Shown: positions 36,472 to 48,000 of the stretch, piece by piece
Layout of the letters: each line of letters starts with the position of its first letter
Position numbering within the stretch: the first letter of the stretch is position 1
Assembly (NCBI GenBank): GCA_022984795.1
Contig: JALIHJ010000025.1
Span: 62,001 to 126,000 of the forward strand
DNA: 64,000 nt
Direction: 5' to 3'
Origin: Fabrea salina
Taxonomy: Eukaryota; Ciliophora; Heterotrichea; Heterotrichida; Fabreidae
Notes under the pieces: model-generated
What the model was told of the DNA's origin: nothing
Seen by the model: the letters and a program-made list of their open reading frames with translations, nothing else
Databases searched by the model: none
Made by a program: the position numbers and the translations under genes

Positions 36472-39400
36472 ATGGAAGACTTAATCAAAAAACTAGGACA
36501 CCGAATTCCAGAGGTTTCAGACCGCGCAGTGAAAACCATTAACTCCAAACTTTCAGCCAAACTAACTAGTATCTCCACTCTTTTGTCTTTTGAAAACGGA
36601 ATTTTATGCGGCTTAATTCTGCATTGGATAAACCAACGCCAAACAGAAGCAGACGTCCAAACTATAAGTGCAGCCTTGAAAATACTCAGACAAGCTGTTC
36701 TTGAACCCAGAGGCCACAGACTAGTTCTTGACTTGGGCGGCAAGGAGTTCCTAGATGCTTACTCCAAGTACGCGCCCCAAACATTGCAAAGTTCTATCAG
36801 TGATATTATGAACGCACTTGTATCGCCTAGTTTCCAACCCTTAGAAGAGCCCAAAATCCTTCTTAAGAAAGAAGAGCCCAAAACTGAACTGCCCCAGGTA
36901 ACCCGCAACAAGCCAGCCAAAAAAGAAGTTAAGTACGAAGACTTTGAAAAAACCTCTATAGAAGACCCTTGTGAATTCCCTCCAGTGATGCTTTTGGAGT
37001 CTGATGAAAAGGTTCTGTTTGACTTAGGAGTCACGCTTAAGTACGGAAACCCTGATGAAATCCTAGAAAGCTGTGAAGAAGTCCAACTTAGAGTTCTTGA
37101 AGACTTTCCTGCAGATTGCTTGCTCCAAAGAACTGACTTAATTCTAAGCCTTACAGGGCTAGTGAAAACAGCAACTAGTAAAGGAGTGGTTTCTGTGGCT
37201 TACAAAGGCATTACTACTATTGGGGAGTTCCTCAGCAAGTTAGAAAACTTTTCCAAGCAAGTAGCCAAGCCTGAATTCAGAGTAGCTACCTACATTCCTA
37301 AGAAGTCCCTGAGCTCCCAAGAGCACCTGGAGCTTTCTTATCCTTGCTTGAAAAATGAACAGTGGGAAGTAGGCACTCCTGGACCTACCTTGTCACTGCT
37401 GGCAGGGGTGGAGCTTTTAGTTACTAGTTTACCCCTAAACGAACCTAGTCTTATTGGGGCCTCTATCAGTGCTTGGGATCGTGCATTGTGGGCCTTGCCT
37501 AAGTTGCTTAAGTTTCCTAAACTAGTCAAGAAACTCTTTGATTCCTTAGGAGAGTCTATCCACCTGCATGTTCAGAACCCTAATACCATGCAACTACCCG
37601 AAAGCAAGGTACTTATCAGAAGCATTTTGGAACTTGGAATACGTATAATGCTTATGCTGCCTGTTAACTCAATAGCAGACTGCCTTTCTGCAAACTCTGA
37701 ACTGGCTAAATACCTTTCAGACTATTTTGTTTTCCAAGGAGAAGACTGCACTCAAATCCTGCCTTACATAGAAGCCATAGACCCCCGAGCCACTAAAGAG
37801 TACCAACACGCCCAAAAAGTCAGCAATGCTATCCACGCAAGTCTTCAACTCAATCAGATACTTGCCGCTGAAAAGCACGTTCCAGTGAGTTCACCCAAGA
37901 TGCTTCATAACGCTTTAGACTTCTTTGAAAAACTACTAGCAGGGGTAGAGTTTTCTTCAGTACCGACTGAAGTTGTAATTGACCTAAACATTTACTCCTA
38001 CATCCTGGTCAGGGACTCTGCCTTAGAAATCAACATTGAGAAGGCCAACGAACTATTGCTTGCCATGATGAGTTGCAAACTAGAACCAGTAAGAACTAAC
38101 TGCATACTTAAAATGAAAGAAGCTCTTCAAGACCAAACAGAGTTGCCAGGAGTTGGTTCTGGCTACTTAAGAAGCGAAGTAGCAAAGCAAGTGTTTTTCA
38201 CCAAAAAGATCTTAGAGCACTTTATTTACAAAAACAAAGCTGCAAGTGAACTGCTTCCTTTGATGCTGGAGACTCAAGAGGAGTACCAAGCTTTAGTGCC
38301 TTACTTCACTTTTTTGCAGGCTTATGCTTCTTCTGACCCTGAACTGGCAGCTATCGTCCACTTCATAACTTCCCACTGCTCCCAAACACAGCCTCTTAGG
38401 TTTATTCGTGACCTTTTTTCTAAGAACCCAGCTACACGTTCACTAGCTTGCAAAATTATTCAGTCTTGTTCTGAGCCTGAACAAATCCAAAATTCTTACT
38501 TGTCTGCCCAGGAAAACCTTTGGGAACTCAGTGCTCTGGACCCTGCTGAGTTCCTTACTGAAGGTGAAGAACTCGAGAGTTACCAACTGCCTTCTAAAGA
38601 CGAAGTTACCTTGGCAGAGCTGCAAAATTTAATTAGCATACTTAAGTCGGAGGGACTGGAGGCTAGCTTAAAAGTAGCGAGTGCAGAGCAAATGATTGTG
38701 CATTTACTGTGCGGAAAAGCTGAAGAGGTTGTTGACGAGCTCATAACAATATCTATAAAGTTACTTGCAACTAAACCTGAAGACAGAGCTAAAGTAAGAC
38801 TAGTGGCTAAGAGTTTGCAAATCTTAGTAGTAGTAGCTTTAAACTACTCAAGTAAAGCTGCAAAGGTTTACGAAGCTGGAGTTAAGTTTGTGTGCAGTTT
38901 ACTTCCACTCGTTTTTAGTAAGTATCCACCAGTGAGGTACTACTGTTTGTACTTGTTGTACTTGCTTGTTTTTTCATACGATATTTCCAGAAACAAGTTT
39001 GTTAGGAGCGAACTCTTCTGCGTTGTTCCTGTGCCAAGTAAAGCTCAAGTTTTAGTTAGGCCTGTTAGGATACTAGAAGACATTTCTGCAGGCTTTCTAA
39101 CTCCTTTTCCAGTGCAACTTATGCAATTTAACTACTCTGATGAATGCAGTTTTTTGGGTTACTGGGAAATGATTCCTAGTTCTCAGAGAGTTAAGGACTA
39201 CGTTTTCAGCAACCAGACACACAACTTAGACCCAGGAAACTTACTTAACAAATGGGAAAAAGCACTAAATCAAGCTGAAAACCACACCCAAATCATTCAC
39301 ACAGTGCGCGAGTGGTCCAACCTAGTTTTGTGTTCCAAACCAGTTAACCAGTCACTATACAGAGACTTACTTTCTCCTTCTGACTTTTTTTCAACCCTTT

Positions 39401-42057
39401 TAAGCATTTTGAGAGTGCCTCCTACCAACCGTTCTGAAGACAACTTATCTTCAAAACTCCTTGGCTACATACTTGACACGGTAAAGGTTGTGGACCCAAC
39501 TGGTTCCTCTCAAGAGTACGACTTTTGCCAAAACATTTGCTACTTACTTCAAAGGAACCTTCTTCCTTTCATAGCAGAGGCCTCTAGCCCAGAGCACCGC
39601 CTAGGCGTTATCCAGAAAGTGCTGAGTTTGACTTACGTTTTGCTTCCACACCACTCTGTGTATCATCCTACTTCTTCAACAACTCTTCTTCAAGTTTTAA
39701 CTCGGTTTCAGCTTCAGCCAGGGGAATACTCTTTGCTTAGTCTTTTAGCTAACTTGTTGACTCAAACTAACTCATTCCAGATGTACTCCCAAATCTGTCA
39801 AATCTTGTGTCTCTTGCTAAGCCTTCCTCATCTGCGTGTGTGCTTGGACCTTGAATCACCTACTTCCCAAGAACTCCTAAAAAACTCAGTGGAAGCACTT
39901 CACTCAAAGCTCATTCCTTTTGTGTCGGGGCAGTCTTTTATGCACAAGCACGCTTTAAAGCAAGCTTACAGGTTGTTTATAACAGTTCCTGAGCTCATTA
40001 ACCACTCCTCTTACATGTGGATTTACAAAGCTTGTGAGGACAGAGAAAGCTCCGTTAGAATGATGGGCTGGAATTTGTTTACCAAGAAGTGCCAAGAGGT
40101 TTACTACTTGCACCATTGTGTAGTAGATTCTGCCCTTGACTGCTTGTTTGGCTACAAAGACTGCTTTGGAGTAAAGTCCCAAGCCTGTGGGTTTCTGGTT
40201 AAGGTTACAGAAATGTCTGGGGAAATGGAAGAGGGCTCTAATGACATTTTAAAAGTACTGTACTCTTACGGAGTAGTCAGTAATTCCAAGTCACTGCTTT
40301 ACGAAAACACAGGTCCTTCACCAGCTTACTTTTCGTCTATAATGAACTTGCTTTACAACATGGCTGTGTTAGACACTAAAAAAATATCTGGAATATGCAT
40401 CCAACTAGACATTTGGGATGCATTGGTGAGACTCATAAGGCCTAAAGCACTTAGTGAAAGAGTTTACACAGAACACAGAAAGCCCTGTGCAGCTCTGTGT
40501 GTTTACAGTTTCGACGAGGTGCTTTATGCCTTAATAGCTCTTTTGGACTTTACAGTGCACTTGATGTACGATGTGCAAATTGCAGAGTATTTACTTGAGT
40601 CTACACACATTTTGGCTTACTGCAACGACTGGCTACAGGAACTTGCAGACCATTTTGATGAGCACAAAGAAGCCCTTCACGGGAAAGCAATTTCAAGTGT
40701 AGTTACTTGCATCCACATAGCTTTATACAAAGCCCCTAAAAAGGCCATCCACAGACTAGAGGGGTTTAGTTACGGAGCTATTTCGGACTTGCTAGACGTA
40801 GTAAAAGGCTTAGAAACAAGACTGAGTATTTTGAGGCTAACTACTTGCTTACTAGAAGAGTTCCCTATTGGTGAGGAGTCAGAGCGCATCATACTGCACT
40901 TGTTGGGGTTGTACAAAGAAATCAGGGAAAAAGAAAACCCACTAAAAGAAATCAGCTGTGCTTTAAGTTGCTTTATTTACCGCTCCGAAAGCGCTAAAAA
41001 CGTAGCGATCCTTACTGGCTTTGCTAACGAATTATTTGAGGAAAGCAAGGAACTCATAGCTGCTTTGCAAAACCAAGAAATCCAAAAACGCCAAACATTT
41101 GAAGACTCCAACATAAAGTCTTGTATCAGGTTGCTTTCTATCTTTAGGTTTTGGAGTGCAGGAAGCACTTCAGCCAAGGCACAACTAGCAATCACTCAGT
41201 CTGTGCCAGGACCGCTTATAAAGTTTTTGTTTAACTTATGGAACTTAACTCTCAACAAAGAAAAACTCCACTCTTCTCTATTGCAAACCCTTGCTACACT
41301 TATATCTGAAAGTCCAGAAGCTAAGAAAGCCATGGCCTTAACTCAGTCTAAACAGTCTATTTTAGGACAAATCATTCACTACGTGTCCAGACCCACTACT
41401 GCTGGGGAAAACAACTTTTGGCTATGCCTTAAAATACTAGGAAGCATATGCAGCAGCAAAGAAGCCAGACAACTTTTAATCAAGACCAGGTACCCTCAAG
41501 GCTTAGCTCAGCGTTTAGTTAAAGTTTGGAACGAGTGCAAAGACCCCAATGCTATACCTATTAAGTCTTCTGCAATGATAGAGTTTATGGCTAGCTTTGC
41601 TTTTTACTCAGAAGGACAAAAGGTACTAAGCAATGTGGGGGGGTTAATTGAAGTACTGGTAGAAGTGCTAGACAGGTACTGCAAAACAGGCATGAAATAC
41701 GAAGTAGTTGAAAACTCTTTGCTTCTGCTAAGGAACTTATGCTTCTCAACAAAGGCCCACGTGCTAGCTAACGAACAAAGCTTGCCTTTGCTACTAGCTT
41801 ATATCAGTTCTCCTCAACAAAAGTCCCAACTTAGAGCTTTGGCTTCTTCAGCTTTATGGGCATTGCTTTACCACAACCAAAAAGTAAAAGGTATTTTGAG
41901 CAGAGAACAAGTTCTGAACGAAATCGATCGTGTTTACAAAGAAGTCAACAGAGACATTGACAGAGCCAACCGAAGTCAAAATACAGAAGACCTAGACTCA
42001 CTTAACATGACTTCAGAAAACCTTAACTCAGTACTGAAAATTTGTGTAAATCCTTAA
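36472..42057 (+). CDS. RTTN: Rotatin-like centriole/basal-body protein
   Basis: 1861 residues without introns. The N-terminus carries the rotatin/Ana3 signature (LIKKLGHRIPEVSDRAVKTI, then a helical repeat with LVLDLGGKEFLDAY). The rest is an all-helical ARM/HEAT-like solenoid. Rotatin is needed for centriole maturation and length and for cilia in animals; basal-body assembly is the likely role here. It is shorter than human rotatin (about 2226 residues). Its stop shares TTAA with the convergent kinesin-8 gene. Confidence 0.85.
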   Translation: MEDLIKKLGHRIPEVSDRAVKTINSKLSAKLTSISTLLSFENGILCGLILHWINQRQTEADVQTISAALKILRQAVLEPRGHRLVLDLGGKEFLDAYSKYAPQTLQSSISDIMNALVSPSFQPLEEPKILLKKEEPKTELPQVTRNKPAKKEVKYEDFEKTSIEDPCEFPPVMLLESDEKVLFDLGVTLKYGNPDEILESCEEVQLRVLEDFPADCLLQRTDLILSLTGLVKTATSKGVVSVAYKGITTIGEFLSKLENFSKQVAKPEFRVATYIPKKSLSSQEHLELSYPCLKNEQWEVGTPGPTLSLLAGVELLVTSLPLNEPSLIGASISAWDRALWALPKLLKFPKLVKKLFDSLGESIHLHVQNPNTMQLPESKVLIRSILELGIRIMLMLPVNSIADCLSANSELAKYLSDYFVFQGEDCTQILPYIEAIDPRATKEYQHAQKVSNAIHASLQLNQILAAEKHVPVSSPKMLHNALDFFEKLLAGVEFSSVPTEVVIDLNIYSYILVRDSALEINIEKANELLLAMMSCKLEPVRTNCILKMKEALQDQTELPGVGSGYLRSEVAKQVFFTKKILEHFIYKNKAASELLPLMLETQEEYQALVPYFTFLQAYASSDPELAAIVHFITSHCSQTQPLRFIRDLFSKNPATRSLACKIIQSCSEPEQIQNSYLSAQENLWELSALDPAEFLTEGEELESYQLPSKDEVTLAELQNLISILKSEGLEASLKVASAEQMIVHLLCGKAEEVVDELITISIKLLATKPEDRAKVRLVAKSLQILVVVALNYSSKAAKVYEAGVKFVCSLLPLVFSKYPPVRYYCLYLLYLLVFSYDISRNKFVRSELFCVVPVPSKAQVLVRPVRILEDISAGFLTPFPVQLMQFNYSDECSFLGYWEMIPSSQRVKDYVFSNQTHNLDPGNLLNKWEKALNQAENHTQIIHTVREWSNLVLCSKPVNQSLYRDLLSPSDFFSTLLSILRVPPTNRSEDNLSSKLLGYILDTVKVVDPTGSSQEYDFCQNICYLLQRNLLPFIAEASSPEHRLGVIQKVLSLTYVLLPHHSVYHPTSSTTLLQVLTRFQLQPGEYSLLSLLANLLTQTNSFQMYSQICQILCLLLSLPHLRVCLDLESPTSQELLKNSVEALHSKLIPFVSGQSFMHKHALKQAYRLFITVPELINHSSYMWIYKACEDRESSVRMMGWNLFTKKCQEVYYLHHCVVDSALDCLFGYKDCFGVKSQACGFLVKVTEMSGEMEEGSNDILKVLYSYGVVSNSKSLLYENTGPSPAYFSSIMNLLYNMAVLDTKKISGICIQLDIWDALVRLIRPKALSERVYTEHRKPCAALCVYSFDEVLYALIALLDFTVHLMYDVQIAEYLLESTHILAYCNDWLQELADHFDEHKEALHGKAISSVVTCIHIALYKAPKKAIHRLEGFSYGAISDLLDVVKGLETRLSILRLTTCLLEEFPIGEESERIILHLLGLYKEIREKENPLKEISCALSCFIYRSESAKNVAILTGFANELFEESKELIAALQNQEIQKRQTFEDSNIKSCIRLLSIFRFWSAGSTSAKAQLAITQSVPGPLIKFLFNLWNLTLNKEKLHSSLLQTLATLISESPEAKKAMALTQSKQSILGQIIHYVSRPTTAGENNFWLCLKILGSICSSKEARQLLIKTRYPQGLAQRLVKVWNECKDPNAIPIKSSAMIEFMASFAFYSEGQKVLSNVGGLIEVLVEVLDRYCKTGMKYEVVENSLLLLRNLCFSTKAHVLANEQSLPLLLAYISSPQQKSQLRALASSALWALLYHNQKVKGILSREQVLNEIDRVYKEVNRDIDRANRSQNTEDLDSLNMTSENLNSVLKICVNP

Positions 42058-44222
42058 TAACTTTTTTTACCTGGACTAAGAGAGTTCTTTTGAGCTCTTT
42101 GAAGAGGCAACTTAGGAGCTCTGGTGCTTGAGTTTTTGCTTGAATTAACATAAGGACTGCCTGAGAACCTAGAAGCAATGTCAGGGGGTTTTAAAAAGTT
42201 CTTGTCAGAGTCAGTTGAAATGTTAAGTTTCTGGTCTTTGTCAATTGGAGTTTTTGAGCCTTTTGACTGGCTAGACAAACGAACTCCAGAGTTTCTTCTA
42301 GGCATTTTAGGTAGGTGTTGTTTAAACCTAGTAGGAGACAAACTTGGAAGCTTAGTTTCCTTTTTAAACTTTTGAGATTTAACGTAGTCAGGCCTTTTGC
42401 TCATAGAAATACTAGAGTTTATTTCATCAATAGTTTGAAGTTCTTTATAAGCTTTTTGGACTTCCAAAGGAGGATTAATTTTCTTTTTGCTTAAAAAGTT
42501 TTCTTGCTTGTTTAAGATGTTATCCCTGATTCTTAGTTGGTCTTCAAGGAGCTGAATGTAGAGTTCTTTTTGCTTAAAAGCTGCTTGGTCTTGGCTTTTT
42601 TTCATTTGCAAACCTTTGTTGTCTAGGTTGATTACGTGCTGCTGCATGCTTACTTGTAACTTAGTTAAATAAGGCTCTTTCAAGCCAGCTTTAGTCCAGT
42701 TCTCGTAGAAAAAGCTTCTTTTGCTTTCAAACTGTTTCAAACGTGACTCTAAGTTTTCTTTTGAGTTGTTTCGGGTTTGAATGTCTGACTTGATTTTGTT
42801 TATTTCCTGAGAAAGGCTTTTGGTGTTGCTTTTTTTGTACTGTAGTTGTTTGTTGAACAGTTGGAACTCAAGTTCAGCCTTTTGCATTTCAGTTTCGTGT
42901 ATGGACTTTCTGAGTTTAGCTTCTTGTTTAAAGTGGTTGTTGAGTTCAATGTTGAATTTTTGAACTTCAGAACCACAACTGTCTGAAGTAGTTTTCGAGT
43001 CTTTTAAGGAGTTTCTGAGGTGGGATATTTCTTTTCTAAGTTCAGATATTATAGCCGTGTACTTAGATATGTGGTGCGACACGTTAACTACGTTTCTTTG
43101 CAGCTTAGTTTTGATGTTTTTGGCTCTGTTTGCGTACTCTAAAGTGTTGTGGGTGTCTTCGTAAGTCCCTGAGTAAGGAGAAATGCAGGCAACCATCACT
43201 GTGCGACAGTTCCCTCCTAAAGAGTCTTTCAGGAGTCTTGTGAGCTTAGAGTCCCTATAAGGTATGTGGACCTTACAGCCTTTTTCGTTAGCGTCGCACA
43301 AAGCATTGATGCAGTTTGCCAAAGACAAAAGCGACCTGTTGATGTTTGCTCCTTCTATCAGCCTCATGCCTCTGTTCTTGGTGTTAGAGGCCCTTTCCGA
43401 ACCAGCCAGGTCAATCAAACTTAGTTTGCCAACTGCAACTTCACTATTGATGTCGTAAGCTTTGTCTCTTTGTTGTACGAAAATTTGCAAGACAGCGTGG
43501 GACCTGCTTGAAGTTTTGTTAGCTTCAGTGGGTTCGCAAGTCCTTCTTTTGTTTCCTTTCCTTATGCTGTCTACTACTTCTTCAGGAGTGTTAGGCATTA
43601 TTTCAGTTAAGTTAGCAACCATCACTCCTTTTGCTGGGTCTTCTCTGATGTCAAGCATGCCTTTGGAAGGGTTGAGTAAGTCCCTTATGACTTCGTTGTA
43701 TATTTCTAAGTAGCTGAGTTTAACTTGGTAGTCCCTTTCTAAAGACAGTTCTTCAACAAGCGAAAACAGTCCTCCTAGGGTCATAAGCATCAGTCCTGGA
43801 CTGTGGGCTTCTCCTAGCATTGTAAAGGTTTTCCCTGCACCTGTAGCGCCATACGCAAAGACTGTAGCGTTGTATCCGTCCAAAACACCTTTTAGCAAAA
43901 ATTCTGTCGTTTTATTGTAAATCTCTTGTTGGGAAGAAACTTCGTTAAACACATAGTCGTAAGTGTACTGCTTTTCTTGAAGTCTAAATTTTTTGGAGTT
44001 ATACTCTGAGTTAGGAGGACTAATAACTAAGAACTTGTCGTCAAGAATGTGGACTACAGGGGTAGGGTCTCTTTGGATTTCCTTGTTAGTAAAAGGCCTG
44101 CACCTTACAGCTACCAGTATGTTGTTGTTTCCTTGTTGCATTTCCTTTACAAAGTCCTCTGTTGTTTCTGCTCCTACTGGCGACCTGGGGTAGCTGTTGT
44201 TTTCACTTTTAATAAGGGACAT
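42054..44222 (-). CDS. Kinesin-8 (KIF18/19-like)
   Basis: 722 residues. The motor is N-terminal: ILVAVRCRPFTNKE (about 35), P-loop AYGATGAGKTFTMLG (about 125), switch I NKTSSRSHAVLQ, switch II LIDLAGSERAS. The VRCRPFTNKE start and NYNATVFAYGATG-like block are characteristic of kinesin-8. A coiled coil follows (about 390-560) and a basic serine-rich tail. Kinesin-8 walks to plus ends and limits microtubule and cilium length. The stop TAA is embedded in the shared TTAA at 42054-42057. Confidence 0.92.
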   Translation of the reverse strand: MSLIKSENNSYPRSPVGAETTEDFVKEMQQGNNNILVAVRCRPFTNKEIQRDPTPVVHILDDKFLVISPPNSEYNSKKFRLQEKQYTYDYVFNEVSSQQEIYNKTTEFLLKGVLDGYNATVFAYGATGAGKTFTMLGEAHSPGLMLMTLGGLFSLVEELSLERDYQVKLSYLEIYNEVIRDLLNPSKGMLDIREDPAKGVMVANLTEIMPNTPEEVVDSIRKGNKRRTCEPTEANKTSSRSHAVLQIFVQQRDKAYDINSEVAVGKLSLIDLAGSERASNTKNRGMRLIEGANINRSLLSLANCINALCDANEKGCKVHIPYRDSKLTRLLKDSLGGNCRTVMVACISPYSGTYEDTHNTLEYANRAKNIKTKLQRNVVNVSHHISKYTAIISELRKEISHLRNSLKDSKTTSDSCGSEVQKFNIELNNHFKQEAKLRKSIHETEMQKAELEFQLFNKQLQYKKSNTKSLSQEINKIKSDIQTRNNSKENLESRLKQFESKRSFFYENWTKAGLKEPYLTKLQVSMQQHVINLDNKGLQMKKSQDQAAFKQKELYIQLLEDQLRIRDNILNKQENFLSKKKINPPLEVQKAYKELQTIDEINSSISMSKRPDYVKSQKFKKETKLPSLSPTRFKQHLPKMPRRNSGVRLSSQSKGSKTPIDKDQKLNISTDSDKNFLKPPDIASRFSGSPYVNSSKNSSTRAPKLPLQRAQKNSLSPGKKSY

Positions 44223-44229
44223 AAATTAA
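44223..44229. promoter_or_regulatory. 7-base gap between kinesin-8 and GPN3 starts
   Basis: Only AAATTAA separates the two start codons. If transcription starts upstream of each ATG, it begins inside the opposite gene. Confidence 0.45.
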
Positions 44230-45039
44230 ATGGCGCAATACTTTAGATACGCACAGCTGGTGATGGGTCCTGCAGGTTCGGGCAAGTCTACATACTGCCA
44301 AGTAATCCAACAGCACGGAGACATTATTGGAAGAGGCGTCCAGGTTATGAATTTAGACCCAGCAGCTGAACAATTTAAATACAGGTGTGACATAGATATA
44401 AGGGATCTTATTACTTTGGACGACGTCATGGAAGAAACTGACTTAGGGCCAAACGGAGGCTTGGTCTTTGCTTTAGAGTACTTAATTGAAAACACAGACT
44501 GGCTTAAAGACGAGTTAGACGGACTAGGCGAAGAAGACTACATTCTAATTGACTGTCCTGGCCAAATCGAGCTTTACACACACATGACTGTTATGAGAGA
44601 CTTTGTGAAGTCCCTTCAGAGTTTAGGTTTTAGTGTCTGCGGAGTGTACTGTTTGGACTGCACTTTTCTGACGGACTCCAGCAAATTCATCTCAGCTTCT
44701 TTGATGGCTCTGGCTGCAATGAACCAACTCGAAATACCCCACATCAACGTTCTTACAAAGTGCGACTTAGTTTCGGACAAGTCGCTGATAAACGATATAC
44801 TAGACAAAGACCCTACAGAACTGACCTCAGAACTAGCTACCTCAGCAGTCTCTTCTAGGTTCAAAAAGATAACTGAACACTTAGCTTCAGTGGTGTCAGA
44901 GTTTAACTTAGTGCAATTTTTTCCACTAGACATAAACGACGAAGACAGCATCCGCAACATCACCTACCAAGTAGACTCCAGCATGCAGTACGGAGAGCTC
45001 CAAGAAGTAAAGGCTTCACAAGACATGGAAATTGATTAA
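44230..45039 (+). CDS. GPN3: GPN3 GPN-loop GTPase
   Basis: 269 residues. Motifs: P-loop GPAGSGKST (13-21), NLDPAAE, GPN loop LGPNGGLVF, switch DCPGQIELYTH and G4 TKCD. The N-terminal RYAQLVMGPAGSGKSTYCQV favours GPN3 over GPN1 and GPN2. GPN proteins help assemble and import RNA polymerase II. The stop shares TTAA (45036-45039) with the convergent methyltransferase gene. Confidence 0.92.
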   Translation: MAQYFRYAQLVMGPAGSGKSTYCQVIQQHGDIIGRGVQVMNLDPAAEQFKYRCDIDIRDLITLDDVMEETDLGPNGGLVFALEYLIENTDWLKDELDGLGEEDYILIDCPGQIELYTHMTVMRDFVKSLQSLGFSVCGVYCLDCTFLTDSSKFISASLMALAAMNQLEIPHINVLTKCDLVSDKSLINDILDKDPTELTSELATSAVSSRFKKITEHLASVVSEFNLVQFFPLDINDEDSIRNITYQVDSSMQYGELQEVKASQDMEID

Positions 45040-48000
45040 TTAAGTTTACCTTGGCAATCTATAGAACCACAAAAGCACTCAATTTTTTCTTGCTCCACTT
45101 CAAAGTTGTAGTCGTAAGTGATTTCTTCCCCTTTGTGGATTAACCGCTTTGCAAAAAGCAGTATGTGCTTTTCTCCGTCGATTTCGCAAACTGTAGCTTC
45201 ACAATTAGCTTGACAAGAGTGGTTGATGAACCTAGCTTTGCCTCCTTTTACTGTGGCGTCCACTACTTTTTCAGAGTCCATTCTGAACATGTAGCAGCTT
45301 CCGTCACCTATTCCTTTTTCTTCGTACTCCTTTTCTCTTAAGTCAGCTACTTTGTTCCGGATGATTTCGCCTATGTACTCAACTACAATGTTTCCAGAAG
45401 GGATGTCTACTGAGGTGTAGAGTCCTAGTCCGTGGATCCCCGAAGGCAGAACTTCAAGGTGGGCTAGTTTGTTTTTGTTTTTTTTGTACTTTCTGAAGTC
45501 ACTTACTAAAGAGTTTTCGTCCTTTATTTCTTGTACAAAAGACTCTTGGTAGTTCACGGACTTCTGACTTGTGACAGGCATTGCTTTTTTGGGCTTGGAC
45601 TCTGTGTGTTTGCGGTAGGGTGCAATAGAACTTGCTCCAAAGGGAGAGGGTTCCAGTTTCTTGAGAATATCAAATATGGACTTGGGTTTGGGTTCTTTGG
45701 GCGGCTTGTAGTTCCTAACTTGCGGAATTGGGGGCAAAAAGTTCGAAAGCATAGGGTACCCAAAGAAGTCAGAGGCCGACTTCATTACAAAACTTTCGCC
45801 TTGCTTGAGCATAGGCCAGAGCTCTTCTAAGTTCTGGGAACGCATAAGCTCCTGACCTGGGTCTTGAGGGTGGTTTATCAGACTTGTCGTAAAAGTGCCG
45901 TTTTCCTTTTCGCACTTAACCATGACTCGTTTGCCCCACATCCAGCACCTCCTTATGCTTCTGAATCTTTCGTGTATGCCTTCTTCAGGAATCTCCAAAA
46001 AGATCGCAGAGCCTATTCTGTTGTAGCAGTCCCGCACAAACATTGGCTTTCTGCTGAATTTTTTCCCTTTTGAAACAAACAGTTTTCTGTGGTTGTTCGC
46101 CACAAGGTCTTCGGTTGAAACTGGGTCAGAGTTGGAGAGGCTCTTTGGAACTGAACAGTTATTGCAAATAAGCGACTTGGGCTTCAAAAGTCTAGCATTT
46201 CCTAGCAAAGCACATGGAAAATGATAAGAGTTATGGCACTTCTTGGCAGAACAACAGATAGTAGCACCTAGTTCGCCACAGTCTTTACACTTGGTTTTTT
46301 TCGACTTTGTTAGAGCCACAACAAAGTTCTGCAAGCCTCCTAATTCATCCTCAGTAACTTCAGAACTCCAGTAAGCACAGTTCACGTGCACCCAAATTCC
46401 GTCTTCTACTGGCAGTAGTCTGCCTGGCAACTTGCTTTCTCCAGAGTGTTTGCACAAAGAACAACTTAGCGACAAAAGTCTTTCTTCTTTTGGTTCAAAG
46501 CGGTACAGTACATTGTTGTGGTTATTGAGACAACTGGGCTCTGGAGTCTGTGCTTCTGGCCTGTTTAAGAAGTGGAGGGTGAGTTTTACAATGTTTTCTT
46601 GAAGCCAAGTTTCAAACTTGTCAGCAAAAGCTATGGCAGCAGGGAGTTCTTGCTTAACATAGAGTTCTGCAAGTTGCTCGCTCGAGAGTTCTTGTGTAAG
46701 CACGTCTTGGGGAGTGTCGACCGGTTTGAGGGGCTCAGGTCTAGTTTCTTCAGGCTCGCTTTCTTTGAGTGGAGGCACAAAGTCTGACTCGGACCCTAAC
46801 CAGTAACACCTTTCGTAAAGCATTTGGTCTGAGTCCCTTGGAAGACTCATGTTCAAGTTGATTTCTGTGAAGTCCCAAACTTTTTCCTCATGAACAAACA
46901 TGCCTGTGCTTGAAATAGGAGTTACGAACTCTTCCACTACTTCAATTTGGTCGGTGGGGTTGTAAATGATGTTTAGTGAGTTCATCAAACAAGAAGTGTC
47001 CCACTCCACGTCGTATACTTTTAAAGTGGAGTTGAACCTGTGGAGTTTTACAATGGGGTAGGTCACACTAGGGACTTCACTGCGTCTTAGACCTTCTACC
47101 ATAGGCAAACTTGTAGTTCTGTAAAAAGGTTTTCTAGAAGTTTTGGTTTTAACTATTTCTACACCTCTTCCTTGAAAAAGTTCCCTTATCTCTGGAGAGT
47201 TAGCTAGGAATTCAGAGTTGTCAGCTAAAAAAGCCTCAGCTAACTCTTTAGCTAGTTCTTCGTCAATTCCAAACCTTCTTTCTATGCAGTCTTTTGTAAG
47301 TTGTTTGTAAACGCTTGACTGAGAAATCAAACTCATCAAGTACTGAATCTTTTCAAGAGTGAGCTTTTCAGCCTGTGCGTAGTTCATAGAATTAAGAGTG
47401 CATTTAGAACAGCACCCCTTCCAGTCCTCAAAGCACTCCTTGTGGAAGTAAAACTCACACGGTCTGCAGAAGTGCATTTCCTGGGGCTCTTCAACTTGGT
47501 TGTAAGGAGAGCACCAGTCTTTTTCGCACTCAGGACAGTACTTTTTGTTCTCTAGGACCCAAGCACACTTGTAACACAACTCAAAATCTGTGTAAAAGTT
47601 TTCTTTAGTCGGTTCAAAGCCTAACTCGTGGTAGTTAGAGGCTCCACATCTTTTGCACTCAAAACACTTGTCGCACACCCAGTTACTCAGATGGAACTGT
47701 CCTGTAAAACTAGGCCACAAACAGTTAACATGGTACCCTCTAGAGCACTTACTGCAGTCTATCATAGAAAAAGCGTCCTTAATGTTTTTGCAAACTTCGC
47801 AAACTCTGCAGTCTTTGCAATGCCAGTGTTTAGAGTTAGCGTCTACACAGAAGCTGTGGAAAGCCCTTCCGCAGGTTAAACAAGCTTTGAAATAAGGCTC
47901 TTGGATGAAACTTCCACACACAAAGCACTGCTCTTCCAAGCAAAGTTCACAGTCAGTGTAAAATATTGCCAAAGGAGTTGGGTAAAAAGAGAGCGTGACC